Shown here: one piece after another, positions 1-7,986 of the stretch
Numbering within the stretch: position 1 is the first letter of the stretch
Layout of the letters: every line of letters starts with the position of its first letter
NCBI RefSeq assembly: GCF_005893125.1
Contig: NZ_VCJS01000005.1
Span: 86,415 to 150,414 of the forward strand
DNA from: Nonomuraea basaltis
GTDB lineage: Bacteria > Actinomycetota > Actinomycetes > Streptosporangiales > Streptosporangiaceae
Direction: 5' to 3'
DNA length: 64,000 nt
Made by a program: the position numbers and the translations under genes
The notes under the pieces: generated by a model
The model's input: the letters and a program-made list of their open reading frames with translations, nothing else
Database searches by the model: none
What the model was told of the DNA's origin: nothing

Positions 1-1
1 C

Positions 2-1195
2 CAGAACCTGTACGTGGACGGCTACCGGCCGGCTGGGATGGCGGACAACGCGGATCCGTGGAAGGTGTGGCAGGCGAACCGGATGGACGCCCGCCAGCAC
101 GGCATTCACCGGTCAGCGTTGAAGTACGGCATCTCGTACGCCAGCGTGCTGCCTGGGGAGCCGGTCCCGGTGATCACGCCGATGTCGCCGCGCAGGCTCA
201 CCGCCTTCTACAGCGACCCGGCCAACGATGAATGGCCTCTGTTCGCGGTCGAGGTGACGTCAGAGAAGGTGAAGGGCGAGGGTGGCCGTCTGGTGGCGCG
301 GCGGCTGGTCCGCCTGTACGACGAGACGTCCACGTACCGTTTCACCGGTGACGCCGAAGGTAGGCGACTTGTGGCCGGCCCGGTGGACGACCACGACATG
401 GGCGTCTGCCCGGTGGTGCGCTACCTGAACGAGATCGACCTGGACGAGGACGAGGCCGTCGCCGGCGAGGTCGAACCGCTGATCGAGATTCAAGACCAGG
501 TTAACTCCACCACGTTTAACCTGCTCATGGCGCAGCAGTACGCGGCGTTCAGGCAGCGCTGGGTGACGGGGATGGCGCCGGCGCAGGACACGGACGGCAA
601 CCCGATCGAGCCGTTCCGGGCGGGTGTGGACAGGCTGTTCGTGGCTGAGGACGCGGACACGAAGTTCGGAGAGTTTTCCGAGAGCAGCCTTGAGGGGTAC
701 CTGCGGTCGCGGGAGGAGTCGATCCGTGAGATGGCGACCATCAGCCAGACGCCGCCCTACTACCTGCTCGGGCAGATGGCCAACCTCAGCGCCGAGAGCC
801 TGGTAGCCGCGAGGGACGGCCTTGACCGCAAGGTAGAGGAGCGTAAGTCGTCGTTCGGTGAGGCGCACGAGCAGACGCTGAGACTGGCGGCGCTGGCCAG
901 CGGCGACAAGGACGCCTGGCAGGACGAGTCCGCACAGGTGGTGTGGCGGGACACCTCGAGCCGGGCGCTGGCGGCGACGGTGGACGCCCTCGGCAAGCTC
1001 AGCCAGATGCTCGGGGTGCCGCAGCAGGAGCTGTGGGAGAAGATCCCGGGTGTCACCCAGACGGACGTGGCCAGGTGGAGGTCGTCAGCCGCGGAGGCGG
1101 ACGCGTTCACCCAGTTGAACCATATGCTGGAACGGCAGATGGCGCCCGCCGCGGACGATGTGCCGGAGTCGGTGAATGGCCAGCCCGCAGGCTGA
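2..1195 (+). CDS. Phage portal protein, SPP1 gp6-like (5' end cut by window)
   Basis: The portal forms the ring at the capsid vertex through which DNA is packaged and to which the head-tail connector attaches. The reading frame is open from base 2, and a GTG at 14 is probably internal, because portals of this family are usually about 450-500 residues and only about 398 are present. The visible part has the usual order: an N-terminal stretch with Asp-Gly-Tyr-Arg, a middle region with PLIEIQDQVN, and an acidic C-terminus. The stop overlaps the next start by 20 bases, the usual portal to MuF arrangement. The terminase genes should lie just left of the window. The family call is from pattern and position. 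Confidence 0.85.
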   Translation, partial: QNLYVDGYRPAGMADNADPWKVWQANRMDARQHGIHRSALKYGISYASVLPGEPVPVITPMSPRRLTAFYSDPANDEWPLFAVEVTSEKVKGEGGRLVARRLVRLYDETSTYRFTGDAEGRRLVAGPVDDHDMGVCPVVRYLNEIDLDEDEAVAGEVEPLIEIQDQVNSTTFNLLMAQQYAAFRQRWVTGMAPAQDTDGNPIEPFRAGVDRLFVAEDADTKFGEFSESSLEGYLRSREESIREMATISQTPPYYLLGQMANLSAESLVAARDGLDRKVEERKSSFGEAHEQTLRLAALASGDKDAWQDESAQVVWRDTSSRALAATVDALGKLSQMLGVPQQELWEKIPGVTQTDVARWRSSAAEADAFTQLNHMLERQMAPAADDVPESVNGQPAG

Positions 1196-1916
1196 ACGGC
1201 TCGCCGAACAGCACCGCGTCCAGCAGGTCGCTCTCCGCGCCGGGGTGAGCCGGGACGTCGTCGCGTTGCTGCGGGACCTGTTCGACGTCGAGAACGCCGA
1301 CCGGACGTGGCCCGCCATCCGCTCCATACTCGCGGCCATTGCCGTACAGCAGCGCGGCACATCGGCGACGCTGGCGAACACCTACTACGGCCAGGCCCGC
1401 GCGGAAGCGGACGTCAGCGGCGCGTTCCTGCCGATCAACCCGGCCGCCCTGGCGGAGGAACTGCTGAAGGTTGTGCTGGACGCCACCGGGATAGCCGCGT
1501 TCAAACGGGCTATCGCGCTCGGGAGAACCCCAGAGGAAGCGCTGCAGATCGCCGGCGTCACCCTGTCCGGGTCGGTCTCCCGTCTGGTGTTGTCCGGCGG
1601 CCGGGATCAGATTCTCGGCAACGTGCGTGAGGACCGTCAGGCGGTCGGCTGGGCTCGGCTGACGGACGCCGACCCGTGCGCCTTCTGCTCGATGCTCGCG
1701 TCGCGCGGGCCGGTCTACCGGTCCAAGCAGACGGCGAAGTTCGAAGCTCACGACCACTGTGCCTGCATGCCCGTCGCCGCCTGGAGCCGTGACGAGGCGT
1801 GGCTGAATCACAGCCGCGACCTGTATGAGCAGTGGCAGGACATCACCCAGGGGCAGAGCGGCGCGGACGCGCGCAGAGCGTGGCGCAGGCACTGGGACAA
1901 CCGCAAGGGAGCGTGA
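1176..1916 (+). CDS. MuF-like minor capsid protein
   Basis: This 246-residue protein directly follows the portal, where tailed phages place the MuF/gp7-type minor head protein. The N-terminal two-thirds is helical. The C-terminal third has a Cys-x2-Cys (CAFC) followed about 30 residues later by HDHCAC, a Cys/His-rich pattern typical of actinophage MuF-like C-terminal domains and possibly metal-binding. The start overlaps the portal stop, which suggests translational coupling. MuF-like proteins are thought to sit inside the head near the portal. The zinc-site idea is inference. Confidence 0.75.
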   Translation: MASPQAERLAEQHRVQQVALRAGVSRDVVALLRDLFDVENADRTWPAIRSILAAIAVQQRGTSATLANTYYGQARAEADVSGAFLPINPAALAEELLKVVLDATGIAAFKRAIALGRTPEEALQIAGVTLSGSVSRLVLSGGRDQILGNVREDRQAVGWARLTDADPCAFCSMLASRGPVYRSKQTAKFEAHDHCACMPVAAWSRDEAWLNHSRDLYEQWQDITQGQSGADARRAWRRHWDNRKGA

Positions 1917-1918
1917 AG

Positions 1919-2188
1919 ATGGGTCAGCCCGATGCCGACAAGATGCGGAACCTCGTCAAGCAGGGCAAGGCCATGCCGACTCCTGCCGAGGACGACCGCC
2001 CTGGCCGGTTCCCCATCGCTAACCGTGCCGATCTGGAGAACGCGATCCGCGCAGTGGGCCGAGTCCGGCCGGACACCGAGGAGGCGCGGGCCGCGGTGCG
2101 CCGTTTCATCCTGAAGCGGGCGCGCGAACTCAATCTCGGCGATCTCATCCCGCCCACGTGGGCCGGAGACGGTTCTCTCAAGAGCTAA
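1919..2188 (+). CDS. Small conserved phage head-region protein
   Basis: An 89-residue protein starting at ATG 1919, two bases after the MuF stop. I chose this start over an upstream in-frame codon because it removes an 87-base overlap. It carries the pattern RFPIANRADLENAIRAVGR followed by RRFILKRARELNL and a final Ile-Pro-Pro-x-Trp. I have seen this signature in short head-region proteins and in the tails of prohead proteins of actinophages, but cannot assign a biochemical role. It is basic and helical, and the position between MuF and scaffold suggests a head-assembly function. Confidence 0.65.
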   Translation: MGQPDADKMRNLVKQGKAMPTPAEDDRPGRFPIANRADLENAIRAVGRVRPDTEEARAAVRRFILKRARELNLGDLIPPTWAGDGSLKS

Positions 2189-2243
2189 CTGACCTTTACC
2201 AGGGGCCGGAGCCGGCATGGCGCTGGCCCTTTCGTATGCCCCT

Positions 2244-2265
2244 AGCCCCGCCGACACGGCGGGCT
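2244..2265 (+). other. Short hairpin before the scaffold gene
   Basis: AGCCCCGCCG and CGGCGGGCT form a 9-bp stem with one bulged C and a 3-base loop. It lies in the roughly 100-base gap before the scaffold gene. It has no U tract, so processing or attenuation is as likely as termination. Confidence 0.35.
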
Positions 2266-2287
2266 GTCCCGACATGGGAGTCACCGA

Positions 2288-2845
2288 ATGTCCGAACCGA
2301 CACCAGCGGTCGACGTCGAGCAGATGCTTGCCGAGGCTGTTTCCACGCCAGAACTGTCCGCGCCCGAGTCTCAGGCGCAGGAGCCCGACACGGGCACCGC
2401 ACCGAAGGACTGGCAGGCCGAGGCCACCAAGTGGAAGTCCCTGGCCAGAAAGCACGAGTCAACGGCCAAGACCCACGCCGACGCGGCGAAGCGTCTCGCA
2501 GAGATTGAAGACGCGCAGAAGACCGAGCAGCAGCGCCTCCAAGAACAGGCGACGGCCGCTGAGCAGCGAGCAACGAAGCTGCAAGCGGCGAACGCGCGTC
2601 TTCTGGCTGCCGCGACGTACGGCATCCCGGCCGATCTGATCGACCTGCTCGGCGACGGAGACGAAGAGCAGATCAACGAGCGGGCCCGCCTGCTCGCCGA
2701 GAGGCTCGCCGCCGCTGTCCCGCCGCCGGCATCCACGGCGCCGGTCAACAGCCGGCCGGTGGAGTCGCTCAAGCCGGGTGCGGCTCCTGCCGCGTCCGAG
2801 CCTGACCCGGACGCGTGGCTGCGCCGCATGGCCGGCCGCACCTAA
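2288..2845 (+). CDS. Capsid scaffolding protein
   Basis: A 185-residue, strongly charged protein. The first 40 residues are acidic and Pro-rich, residues about 40-105 form a predicted coiled coil rich in Ala, Glu, Gln and Lys, and the tail is Pro/Ala-rich and ends in a basic patch (WLRRMAGRT). This is the usual build of a phage scaffold: a coiled coil for self-association and a basic C-terminus that contacts the capsid protein. It lies immediately before the capsid gene, as expected. ATG 2288 has GGGAG upstream. Scaffolds diverge quickly, so the call rests on architecture and location. Confidence 0.8.
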   Translation: MSEPTPAVDVEQMLAEAVSTPELSAPESQAQEPDTGTAPKDWQAEATKWKSLARKHESTAKTHADAAKRLAEIEDAQKTEQQRLQEQATAAEQRATKLQAANARLLAAATYGIPADLIDLLGDGDEEQINERARLLAERLAAAVPPPASTAPVNSRPVESLKPGAAPAASEPDPDAWLRRMAGRT

Positions 2846-2920
2846 CCATCCATTCATCGCAGCAACCGGATTCCTGCACGGGGCCCGGGGCCGCTGCATG
2901 CCTGAAAGTGAGGTTGCCCC

Positions 2921-3865
2921 GTGCCCTACAACTCCATCATCAGCAGGGACGCCAGCAACGACCCGCTCGTCCCGACGCCAGTGTCGGCGCAGATCATTCA
3001 GGAGATGCCCGCCAGTTCGGTGATGCTGCAGCGGGCCCTCCAGCGGCGCCTGTCCAGCAAGACCCAGCGTCAGCCCGTTCTCGATGTGCTGCCGACCGCG
3101 TACTTCGTGTCCGGTGATACCGGATTGAAGCAGTCCGGCACCCAGGACTGGAAGAACGTGGAGCTCGTGGTCGAGGAGCTCGCCGTGATCGTGCCGATCC
3201 CGGAGGCGTACCTGGACGACGCTCAGGTGCCGATCTGGGACGAGGTCCGGCCGCGCATCGTGGAGGCGTTCGGCAACAAGATCGACGCAGCGTGCCTGTT
3301 CGGGACGGACAAGCCGTCCACGTGGGGCGCCCCGATCTACCAGAGCGCCGTCGCCGCGGGCAACGTGGTGACCGCTGGAGCCGACCTGTCGAAGAACGTC
3401 GCCGAGCTGGGTGAACTGCTGGCCAAGGACGGCTTCCCTGTGAACGGGTTCGCGTCCCGCCCGGGGCTGAACTGGAAGCTCGTCGGCCTTCGGACGACTG
3501 ACGGGCAGGCGATCTACCAGCCGGACCTGCAGGGCCGTCCTGGCGGCACCCTGTACGGCTACCCGCTGAACGAGGTGTCCAACGGCTCGTGGGACGCGAC
3601 CGAGGCTGAGCTGATCGCGGGCGACTGGTCCAAGGCGATCATCGGTCTGCGGCAGGACATCAGCTTCAAGATGTTCACCGAGGGTGTCATCACCGACGGC
3701 TCCAACGCCGTCGTGCTGAACCTGATGCAGCAGGACGCGGTCGCGCTCCGCGCCGTCATGCGGATCGCCTACGCCACCGCAAACCCGGTGACGCGGCTCA
3801 ACGCCAGCGCGTCCACCCGCTACCCGTTCGGCGTCCTCCGAGCGGCTTCCTACACCTACTCCTGA
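2921..3865 (+). CDS. Major capsid protein (HK97 fold)
   Basis: A 314-residue protein starting at GTG 2921 with a GTGAGG-type Shine-Dalgarno. Its length, position after the scaffold and features fit the HK97-fold capsid subunit: an N-arm ending near residue 30, a beta-rich block with FVSGDTGLKQ and then VELVVEELAVIVPIPEAYL (spine helix region), and a C-terminal A-domain with an aromatic end (ASYTYS). No protease domain is fused and no protease gene is seen beside it. A strong hairpin follows the stop, which could set the capsid transcript level apart from the genes downstream. Confidence 0.88.
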   Translation: MPYNSIISRDASNDPLVPTPVSAQIIQEMPASSVMLQRALQRRLSSKTQRQPVLDVLPTAYFVSGDTGLKQSGTQDWKNVELVVEELAVIVPIPEAYLDDAQVPIWDEVRPRIVEAFGNKIDAACLFGTDKPSTWGAPIYQSAVAAGNVVTAGADLSKNVAELGELLAKDGFPVNGFASRPGLNWKLVGLRTTDGQAIYQPDLQGRPGGTLYGYPLNEVSNGSWDATEAELIAGDWSKAIIGLRQDISFKMFTEGVITDGSNAVVLNLMQQDAVALRAVMRIAYATANPVTRLNASASTRYPFGVLRAASYTYS

Positions 3866-3873
3866 TCCCGCGC

Positions 3874-3902
3874 GCCACCCCAGAGCCCCGCTCTGGGGTG
3901 GC
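3874..3902 (+). terminator. Perfect 12-bp hairpin after the capsid gene
   Basis: GCCACCCCAGAG and CTCTGGGGTGGC pair perfectly around a 5-base loop, 8 bases after the capsid stop codon. No U-run follows. It could act as a partial terminator or as a 3' RNA stabiliser, keeping capsid mRNA more abundant than the message for the head-tail genes. Confidence 0.6.
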
Positions 3903-3920
3903 ATCCATGGAGGCTCTTTG

Positions 3921-4916
3921 ATGCGTGTCCTCGCCATGCTCCACCTGTATCCGCCGGCCGGGAACGCCGGCGCCGAGTGGGCGATGCACACCCTGCTCGC
4001 CGCTCTGGTGACGGCGGGCCACGACGTGGACGTCCTGATGATCGAACCGCATCGGGAGATGAGCGAGCCGTACACGCTGGACGGGGTGCGTGTGCACCCC
4101 CGCCGCGGCAAGGGCGACCCGTTCGAGTGGCTGCTGTCGGACCGGGCGCCACACGTGATCGTCACACATCTGATGAACACGCCCAGGGCAACCGTGCTGG
4201 GGGAGATGTACGGCATCCCCGTCGTGCACGTCCTGCACAACGACCACGACCACGAACGGTCCTGGCTGGTCCGAGGCCCCGACCTGGTCGTCTACAACAG
4301 CGAGTGGGTGCAACGTTCCTGCCTGGACTGGTGGAAGGACACCCAGACCGGCACGCCTCCGCCCGGGGTCGTGGTTCGCCCGCCGGTCATCGCGGAGGAC
4401 TACGCCACCGAGCCGGGCGACCGCGTCACGTTGATCAACATGTGTGAGAACAAGGGCGCTCGCCTGTTCTGGGCGCTCGCCAAGCGCATGCCCAAGATGA
4501 GGTTCCTCGCAGTCAAAGGCGCCTACGGAGCCCAGATCGTCCAGGACCTCCCCAACGTCGATGTGCAGGAGCACGTGCCCGGCGGCCAGATGCGCGAGCA
4601 GGTGTACGCACGCACGCGGGTGCTGTTGGTGCCGTCGTCGTACGAGTCGTGGGGCAGGGTCGCGGCCGAGGCGATGGCATCCGGCATCCCGGTGGTGGCT
4701 CACCCGACTCCGGGCCTGCTGGAGTCGTGCGGCGACGCCGGCATCTTCTGCGACCGCGACGACATCGACGCCTGGGAACGGCAGATCCGCCGCCTGTCCA
4801 AGCACCTGGCGTGGAAGAGCGCTTCGGCGAAAGCGCTGGCCCGCTCACGAGAACTCGACCCGTCCGCAGACCTGGACCGGTGGGTGTCCGCCATCCAAAC
4901 CGTCGCAAAGGGGTGA
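3921..4916 (+). CDS. GT-B glycosyltransferase (GT4-like) inside the head module
   Basis: A 331-residue protein with the two-domain GT-B build. The N-terminal half begins with a Rossmann strand (MRVLAMLHLYPPAGNAG) and continues to about residue 150. The C-terminal half has the nucleotide-sugar site, including PSSYESWGRVAAEAMASG, which contains a perfect E-x7-E motif (Glu242 and Glu250) typical of family 4. ATG 3921 is preferred over TTG 3918 because TGGAGG lies 8 bases upstream. The gene sits between capsid and connector genes in the same direction, so its substrate may be the virion; glycosylated capsids are known from actinobacteriophages. Donor sugar and acceptor cannot be read from sequence. 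It might instead modify the host surface. Confidence 0.82.
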   Translation: MRVLAMLHLYPPAGNAGAEWAMHTLLAALVTAGHDVDVLMIEPHREMSEPYTLDGVRVHPRRGKGDPFEWLLSDRAPHVIVTHLMNTPRATVLGEMYGIPVVHVLHNDHDHERSWLVRGPDLVVYNSEWVQRSCLDWWKDTQTGTPPPGVVVRPPVIAEDYATEPGDRVTLINMCENKGARLFWALAKRMPKMRFLAVKGAYGAQIVQDLPNVDVQEHVPGGQMREQVYARTRVLLVPSSYESWGRVAAEAMASGIPVVAHPTPGLLESCGDAGIFCDRDDIDAWERQIRRLSKHLAWKSASAKALARSRELDPSADLDRWVSAIQTVAKG

Positions 4917-4919
4917 CCG

Positions 4920-5540
4920 GTGGCAACCCTGGCCAGCAAATGCGCCCTCGAAACCCGACTGGGGCGTGTCCTGTCCGCTGAGGAGGGGGCCCGCGCTGAC
5001 GCGCTACTGGAGGACGCGTCCGCGCTGGTGCGGTCCTACACGCGCCAGGACTTCGCGCCGCCCGCCTCCGAAACCGTAGTCCTGCGCGCATCATCGGGCG
5101 TGGTCAGGTTGCCGAAAACACCGGTCACAGCCGTGACCGCGGTGGTCGCGGTAGGAGTCGGCGGAGGCCCAGATCTCGCGCTGGCCGGGTGGGTGTTCGA
5201 CGGCATCGACGTCATCGACGTGGCCGGCTGGGACTCGCTCATCATCAACCTGCCCGAAACCCTGCACGACACCTGCCTTCCGCCCACCTACCGCGTCACC
5301 TACGCGCCCGGCTACGCCGCTGTGCCCGCGGACGTGGTGGCGGTGGTGTGCGCGATGGCCATGCGCACCCTGACCGCGCCCACCATGGCCGCCGGCGTCA
5401 CGTCGGAGACCATCGGGTCGTACTCCTACCGGCTCGATTCCGGCGGCATCGGCACGTCCGTGCAGATGGGCGCGTCCGAGAAGATGGTGCTGGACCGGTA
5501 CCGGCGCAAGGCCGACACGATCACCGTGCGGATGCGATGA
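4920..5540 (+). CDS. Head-tail connector (adaptor) protein
   Basis: A 206-residue protein starting at GTG 4920, three bases after the glycosyltransferase stop. The N-terminal 40 residues form a helical bundle (ADALLEDASALVRSYTRQDF), the usual head-tail adaptor opening, followed by a beta-rich centre and a C-terminal helix (ASEKMVLDRYRRK). Adaptors of the gp6/gp15 type bind under the portal. Its place as first of four short overlapping genes (adaptor, closure, completion, terminator) supports this. The last residues overlap the next ATG. Confidence 0.75.
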   Translation: MATLASKCALETRLGRVLSAEEGARADALLEDASALVRSYTRQDFAPPASETVVLRASSGVVRLPKTPVTAVTAVVAVGVGGGPDLALAGWVFDGIDVIDVAGWDSLIINLPETLHDTCLPPTYRVTYAPGYAAVPADVVAVVCAMAMRTLTAPTMAAGVTSETIGSYSYRLDSGGIGTSVQMGASEKMVLDRYRRKADTITVRMR

Positions 5541-5875
5541 TCCCCGCCAGGCTGCTGCCGCTGACCGTCATCAAGGTCCGGCCGGCGACATCAACGGACC
5601 GATACGGCAACACCGAGCTCGACTACGGGGCCGCAGCCAGCCGCATCGCCGTCGCGGCGTGGATCGATCAGGCGTCCGCGTCGGAGGACACCCCGAACGG
5701 GCGTGACGTGATCGTCGGCGTGTGGAAACTCATCACCAACCACACCGACCTCGACGCCGCCGACCGCATCGAATGGGGCAGCAGCATCTACGAACTCGAC
5801 GGCCCTGCCTGGCCCGTCCACACCCCGGCCGGACTGCACCACCTCGAGGCCAGACTGCGCAGAGTGGAGGGCTGA
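5537..5875 (+). CDS. Head closure (stopper) protein
   Basis: A 112-residue small beta-barrel-like protein starting at ATG 5537, inside an ATGA overlap with the adaptor stop. The start follows from this coupling and from the normal size of stoppers (about 100-120 residues). It has the typical pattern of a DRYGN turn, a central Trp-rich strand (VAAWIDQAS) and a C-terminal ELDGPAWPVHTP segment. The gp16-like stopper plugs the portal channel after packaging. Assignment is by position and general pattern. Confidence 0.7.
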   Translation: MIPARLLPLTVIKVRPATSTDRYGNTELDYGAAASRIAVAAWIDQASASEDTPNGRDVIVGVWKLITNHTDLDAADRIEWGSSIYELDGPAWPVHTPAGLHHLEARLRRVEG

Positions 5876-6150
5876 TGGCTGTCCGCGTCGTGCTCAACCC
5901 CGTGGGAATGCGGGAGATGCTCCGCTCAAAGGAGGTAGAGCGGGACTTGCTGCGCCGCGGTAAGCAGGTCGCCTCCACCGCCGAGGCGATCGGTCATCTC
6001 CCACACGAAGGTGACGTCGAGTACTACGCGGAATCCTCCGTCGGCTCAACCAGGGCACGCTGTGTCGTGGTCGCCGATCACCCGGGCGCGCTCGGCCAGG
6101 AAGAGGAGTACCGCACGCTTGGCACGGCGATCGATGCGGCGAGGCTGTAG
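5875..6150 (+). CDS. HK97 gp10-like tail completion protein
   Basis: A 91-residue protein from ATG 5875, one base overlapping the previous stop. It opens with a helix (GMREMLRSKEVERDLLRRG) and ends with a conserved-looking ALGQEEEYRTLGTAID segment, as in short HK97 gp10-type neck proteins that link tail terminator and head. Full-size members are often 110-150 residues, so this is a short form. Its stop overlaps the next GTG by one base. Confidence 0.65.
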   Translation: MAVRVVLNPVGMREMLRSKEVERDLLRRGKQVASTAEAIGHLPHEGDVEYYAESSVGSTRARCVVVADHPGALGQEEEYRTLGTAIDAARL

Positions 6151-6524
6151 TGACTTCCTATCCGGATGCCGAAGACCTGCTCATCGACTACCTGCAGCCG
6201 ATCGTCGGCGTGCCCGTCCGCACCCGCGTGCCGCGCACCAGGCCCGATGTGTGGCTGCATGTGAGGCGCAGCGGCGGCGTCGATGACGTTGTCCGCGACC
6301 GGCCCCGCCTGGACGTGTTCGCCTGGGCTCCAGACGACGGCGCCACTCGAGACCTGCTGACGACCGCCCGCTCCGCCATCCACGACCTGAAGGGGACAAC
6401 CCTGCTCGGGGTCACCTGCTACCAGGTCGAAGAGTTCCTTGGCCCCACACGCGCCGACGACCGCGAGACCGGCACCCCGCGCATGTGGATGACCGTGCAG
6501 CTCAGTCTGCGAACCACCAGCTAG
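6150..6524 (+). CDS. Tail terminator protein
   Basis: A 124-residue protein starting at GTG 6150. The fold pattern is alpha-beta: an opening helix (DAEDLLIDYLQP), two strands with RTRVPRTRPDVWLHVRRSG, a helix with RDLLTTARSAIHDL and a last strand giving MTVQLSLR. This matches tail terminators (lambda gpU-like), which cap the growing tail tube. It is the last gene before the tube protein, the canonical position. The following 67 bases hold no gene. Confidence 0.7.
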   Translation: MTSYPDAEDLLIDYLQPIVGVPVRTRVPRTRPDVWLHVRRSGGVDDVVRDRPRLDVFAWAPDDGATRDLLTTARSAIHDLKGTTLLGVTCYQVEEFLGPTRADDRETGTPRMWMTVQLSLRTTS

Positions 6525-6591
6525 ACCCGCGCATCCAACTGATCCGGCCGTCCGCGCCGGTGTTTCTGCTGCTCACCGAAGGGTTAACACC

Positions 6592-7143
6592 ATGACGCTT
6601 GACGCACAGAAGGTGCGCGTTGCCGTCACAGGCGCGGTTTACGCTGGCCCGACCTCCTCCACCGCCCCCACGTCGGCCGTATCGGCCGTCCCAGCCGGGT
6701 ACAACGATCTCGGCTATATCTCTGAGGACGGCGTCACCGAGGCGTACGACGAGGACGTCCAGGACATCCAGGCGTGGCAGGGCGGCGCGATCGTCCGCAC
6801 GCTGATCTCTTCGTCGAAGGCGTCGCTGTCCTTCACGATGATCGAGTCGAAGGCCAGCACGCTGGAGCTGTACCACAAGGGCTCCACGATGGAGGCCGTC
6901 TCCGGCGGCTACAAGATCGACGTGAAGTTGCCCAACGTCGTGAGGAAGAAGTTCATCCTCGACGTCCTCGACGGCTCCACTCACCTGCGCATCTACGTGC
7001 CGGACGGTGAGGTCACCGAGCGCGGCGAGATCACCTACATCAACGACGAGACCATCTCGTACAACGTCACGATCACCTGCTACCCCGTCGCCGACGTCGT
7101 CATGACCAAGTACTCCGATGACGCCTACTGGGGATATTCGTGA
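6592..7143 (+). CDS. Major tail (tube) protein
   Basis: A 183-residue, beta-rich protein starting at ATG 6592. It reads like actinophage tube proteins: an early acidic and aromatic loop (EAYDEDVQDIQAWQGG), strands with LSFTMIESKASTLELYH, and a late strand pair ISYNVTITCYPV. Tube proteins stack as hexamers around the tape measure. The gene stands alone between a 67-base leader and a hairpin, which suits a protein needed in many copies. Confidence 0.82.
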   Translation: MTLDAQKVRVAVTGAVYAGPTSSTAPTSAVSAVPAGYNDLGYISEDGVTEAYDEDVQDIQAWQGGAIVRTLISSSKASLSFTMIESKASTLELYHKGSTMEAVSGGYKIDVKLPNVVRKKFILDVLDGSTHLRIYVPDGEVTERGEITYINDETISYNVTITCYPVADVVMTKYSDDAYWGYS

Positions 7144-7158
7144 TCGTTTTCTGAGACT

Positions 7159-7199
7159 CCGGGGTGGGAGCGAATCGCGCGGGTCCGCACCCACCCCGG
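7159..7199 (+). terminator. Hairpin after the tail tube gene
   Basis: CCGGGGTGGG and CCCACCCCGG pair perfectly over 10 bp around a 21-base loop, just after the tube protein stop. There is no U tract. Like the hairpin after the capsid gene, it follows the gene for a high-copy structural protein. Confidence 0.5.
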
Positions 7200-7240
7200 T
7201 ATCACCATGCACCCGCGCGACCGCATGAAAGGACCCGCGC

Positions 7241-7585
7241 ATGACCACGAGAAGTCCCCGCTCCGTCAAGCCTGCGAAGCCGGCCAAGGCGTTCGACCTG
7301 GACGCCGTCGAAGCCGAAGAAGCGGGCGAACGGTTCGAATTCATCTTCGGCGGACGCACCTACAGCCTCCCGCATCTGCAGGACATCGACCGTAGCCTGC
7401 TCAACACCGCAGACCAAGGCGACATCGCGGCCATGCAGGAAGCGTTCCGGACCGGTCTCGGCGACGACTATGAGGAGTTCAACTCCCAGCCGATGAAACT
7501 GCGATCCCTCGAGGCCCTCTTCAAGGCGTGGACGGAGCACTCCGGTCTGAAGCCGGGGGAATCTCAGGCCTCCACGCGCTCCTAG
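7241..7585 (+). CDS. Tail assembly chaperone, short form (G)
   Basis: A 114-residue protein lying between the tube and tape-measure genes, where almost all long-tailed phages encode chaperones that coat the tape measure during tail assembly. The first 25 residues are basic and Pro/Ala-rich; the rest is a small alpha-beta domain with FEFIFGGRTYSLPHL. Its 3' end overlaps another reading frame one base back. Most ribosomes should end at 7585, giving this short form. Confidence 0.8.
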   Translation: MTTRSPRSVKPAKPAKAFDLDAVEAEEAGERFEFIFGGRTYSLPHLQDIDRSLLNTADQGDIAAMQEAFRTGLGDDYEEFNSQPMKLRSLEALFKAWTEHSGLKPGESQASTRS

Positions 7586-7962
7586 AAGAGCACGGGGAGG
7601 CGATCGAGTGGGACCTGTCCCACTACCACCATCGCAGCCTGCACGACCTGTTCAACGGCATCCTGACGTGGCGTCAGCTACGCAGCTACCTCTCCCATCT
7701 GCCGCGCGAGTCGGCTCTGGCCCGCGCTCTGCTTGGTGACGACACCATGTGGGGCCTGAACGAGCAGCTCCTCGCCATGGCCATTGACGTGCTACGGCAG
7801 GGCAATTACCAACGCGGCAACGGCAAAGGGCCAAAACCGAAGCCCCTGCCGCGCCCCGGGGTCAAGAAAGCCGCCGAGCCACTCCGGCACGGCCGCACCG
7901 ACCGCGACCCGGACGAGGTCATCGCCTACCTGGACCGGTTCCGCCCACAGCAGTCCGCCTGA
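7528..7962 (+). CDS. Tail assembly chaperone, frameshift extension (T)
   Basis: This frame is the -1 extension of the chaperone gene, not a free-standing gene. Slippage at 7555-7561 would join about 107 residues of the short form to about 133 residues of this frame, giving a G-T fusion of about 240 residues. From the junction it reads ISGLHALLEEHGEAIEWDL and continues as a helical domain with a basic Lys/Pro-rich stretch near the end. The T part is thought to recruit the tube protein to the tape measure. The ATG at 7528 lies in the overlap and is probably not used. Confidence 0.75.
   Translation: MDGALRSEAGGISGLHALLEEHGEAIEWDLSHYHHRSLHDLFNGILTWRQLRSYLSHLPRESALARALLGDDTMWGLNEQLLAMAIDVLRQGNYQRGNGKGPKPKPLPRPGVKKAAEPLRHGRTDRDPDEVIAYLDRFRPQQSA
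7555..7561 (+). promoter_or_regulatory. -1 ribosomal frameshift site GGGGGAA
   Basis: In the chaperone overlap the zero-frame codons are CCG-GGG-GAA, so G-GGG-GAA can slip back one base, a slippery heptamer of the type used in actinophage chaperone genes. The -1 frame then stays open to 7962. No other heptamer in the 58-base overlap is as good. Confidence 0.75.
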
Positions 7963-7986
7963 CTCAACCACGCTCGGGGGTGAGGC

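Noticed and set aside
2459..4240. A 593-residue leftward frame across scaffold and capsid genes
   Set aside because: It is antisense to three well-supported phage genes and has no recognisable domain.
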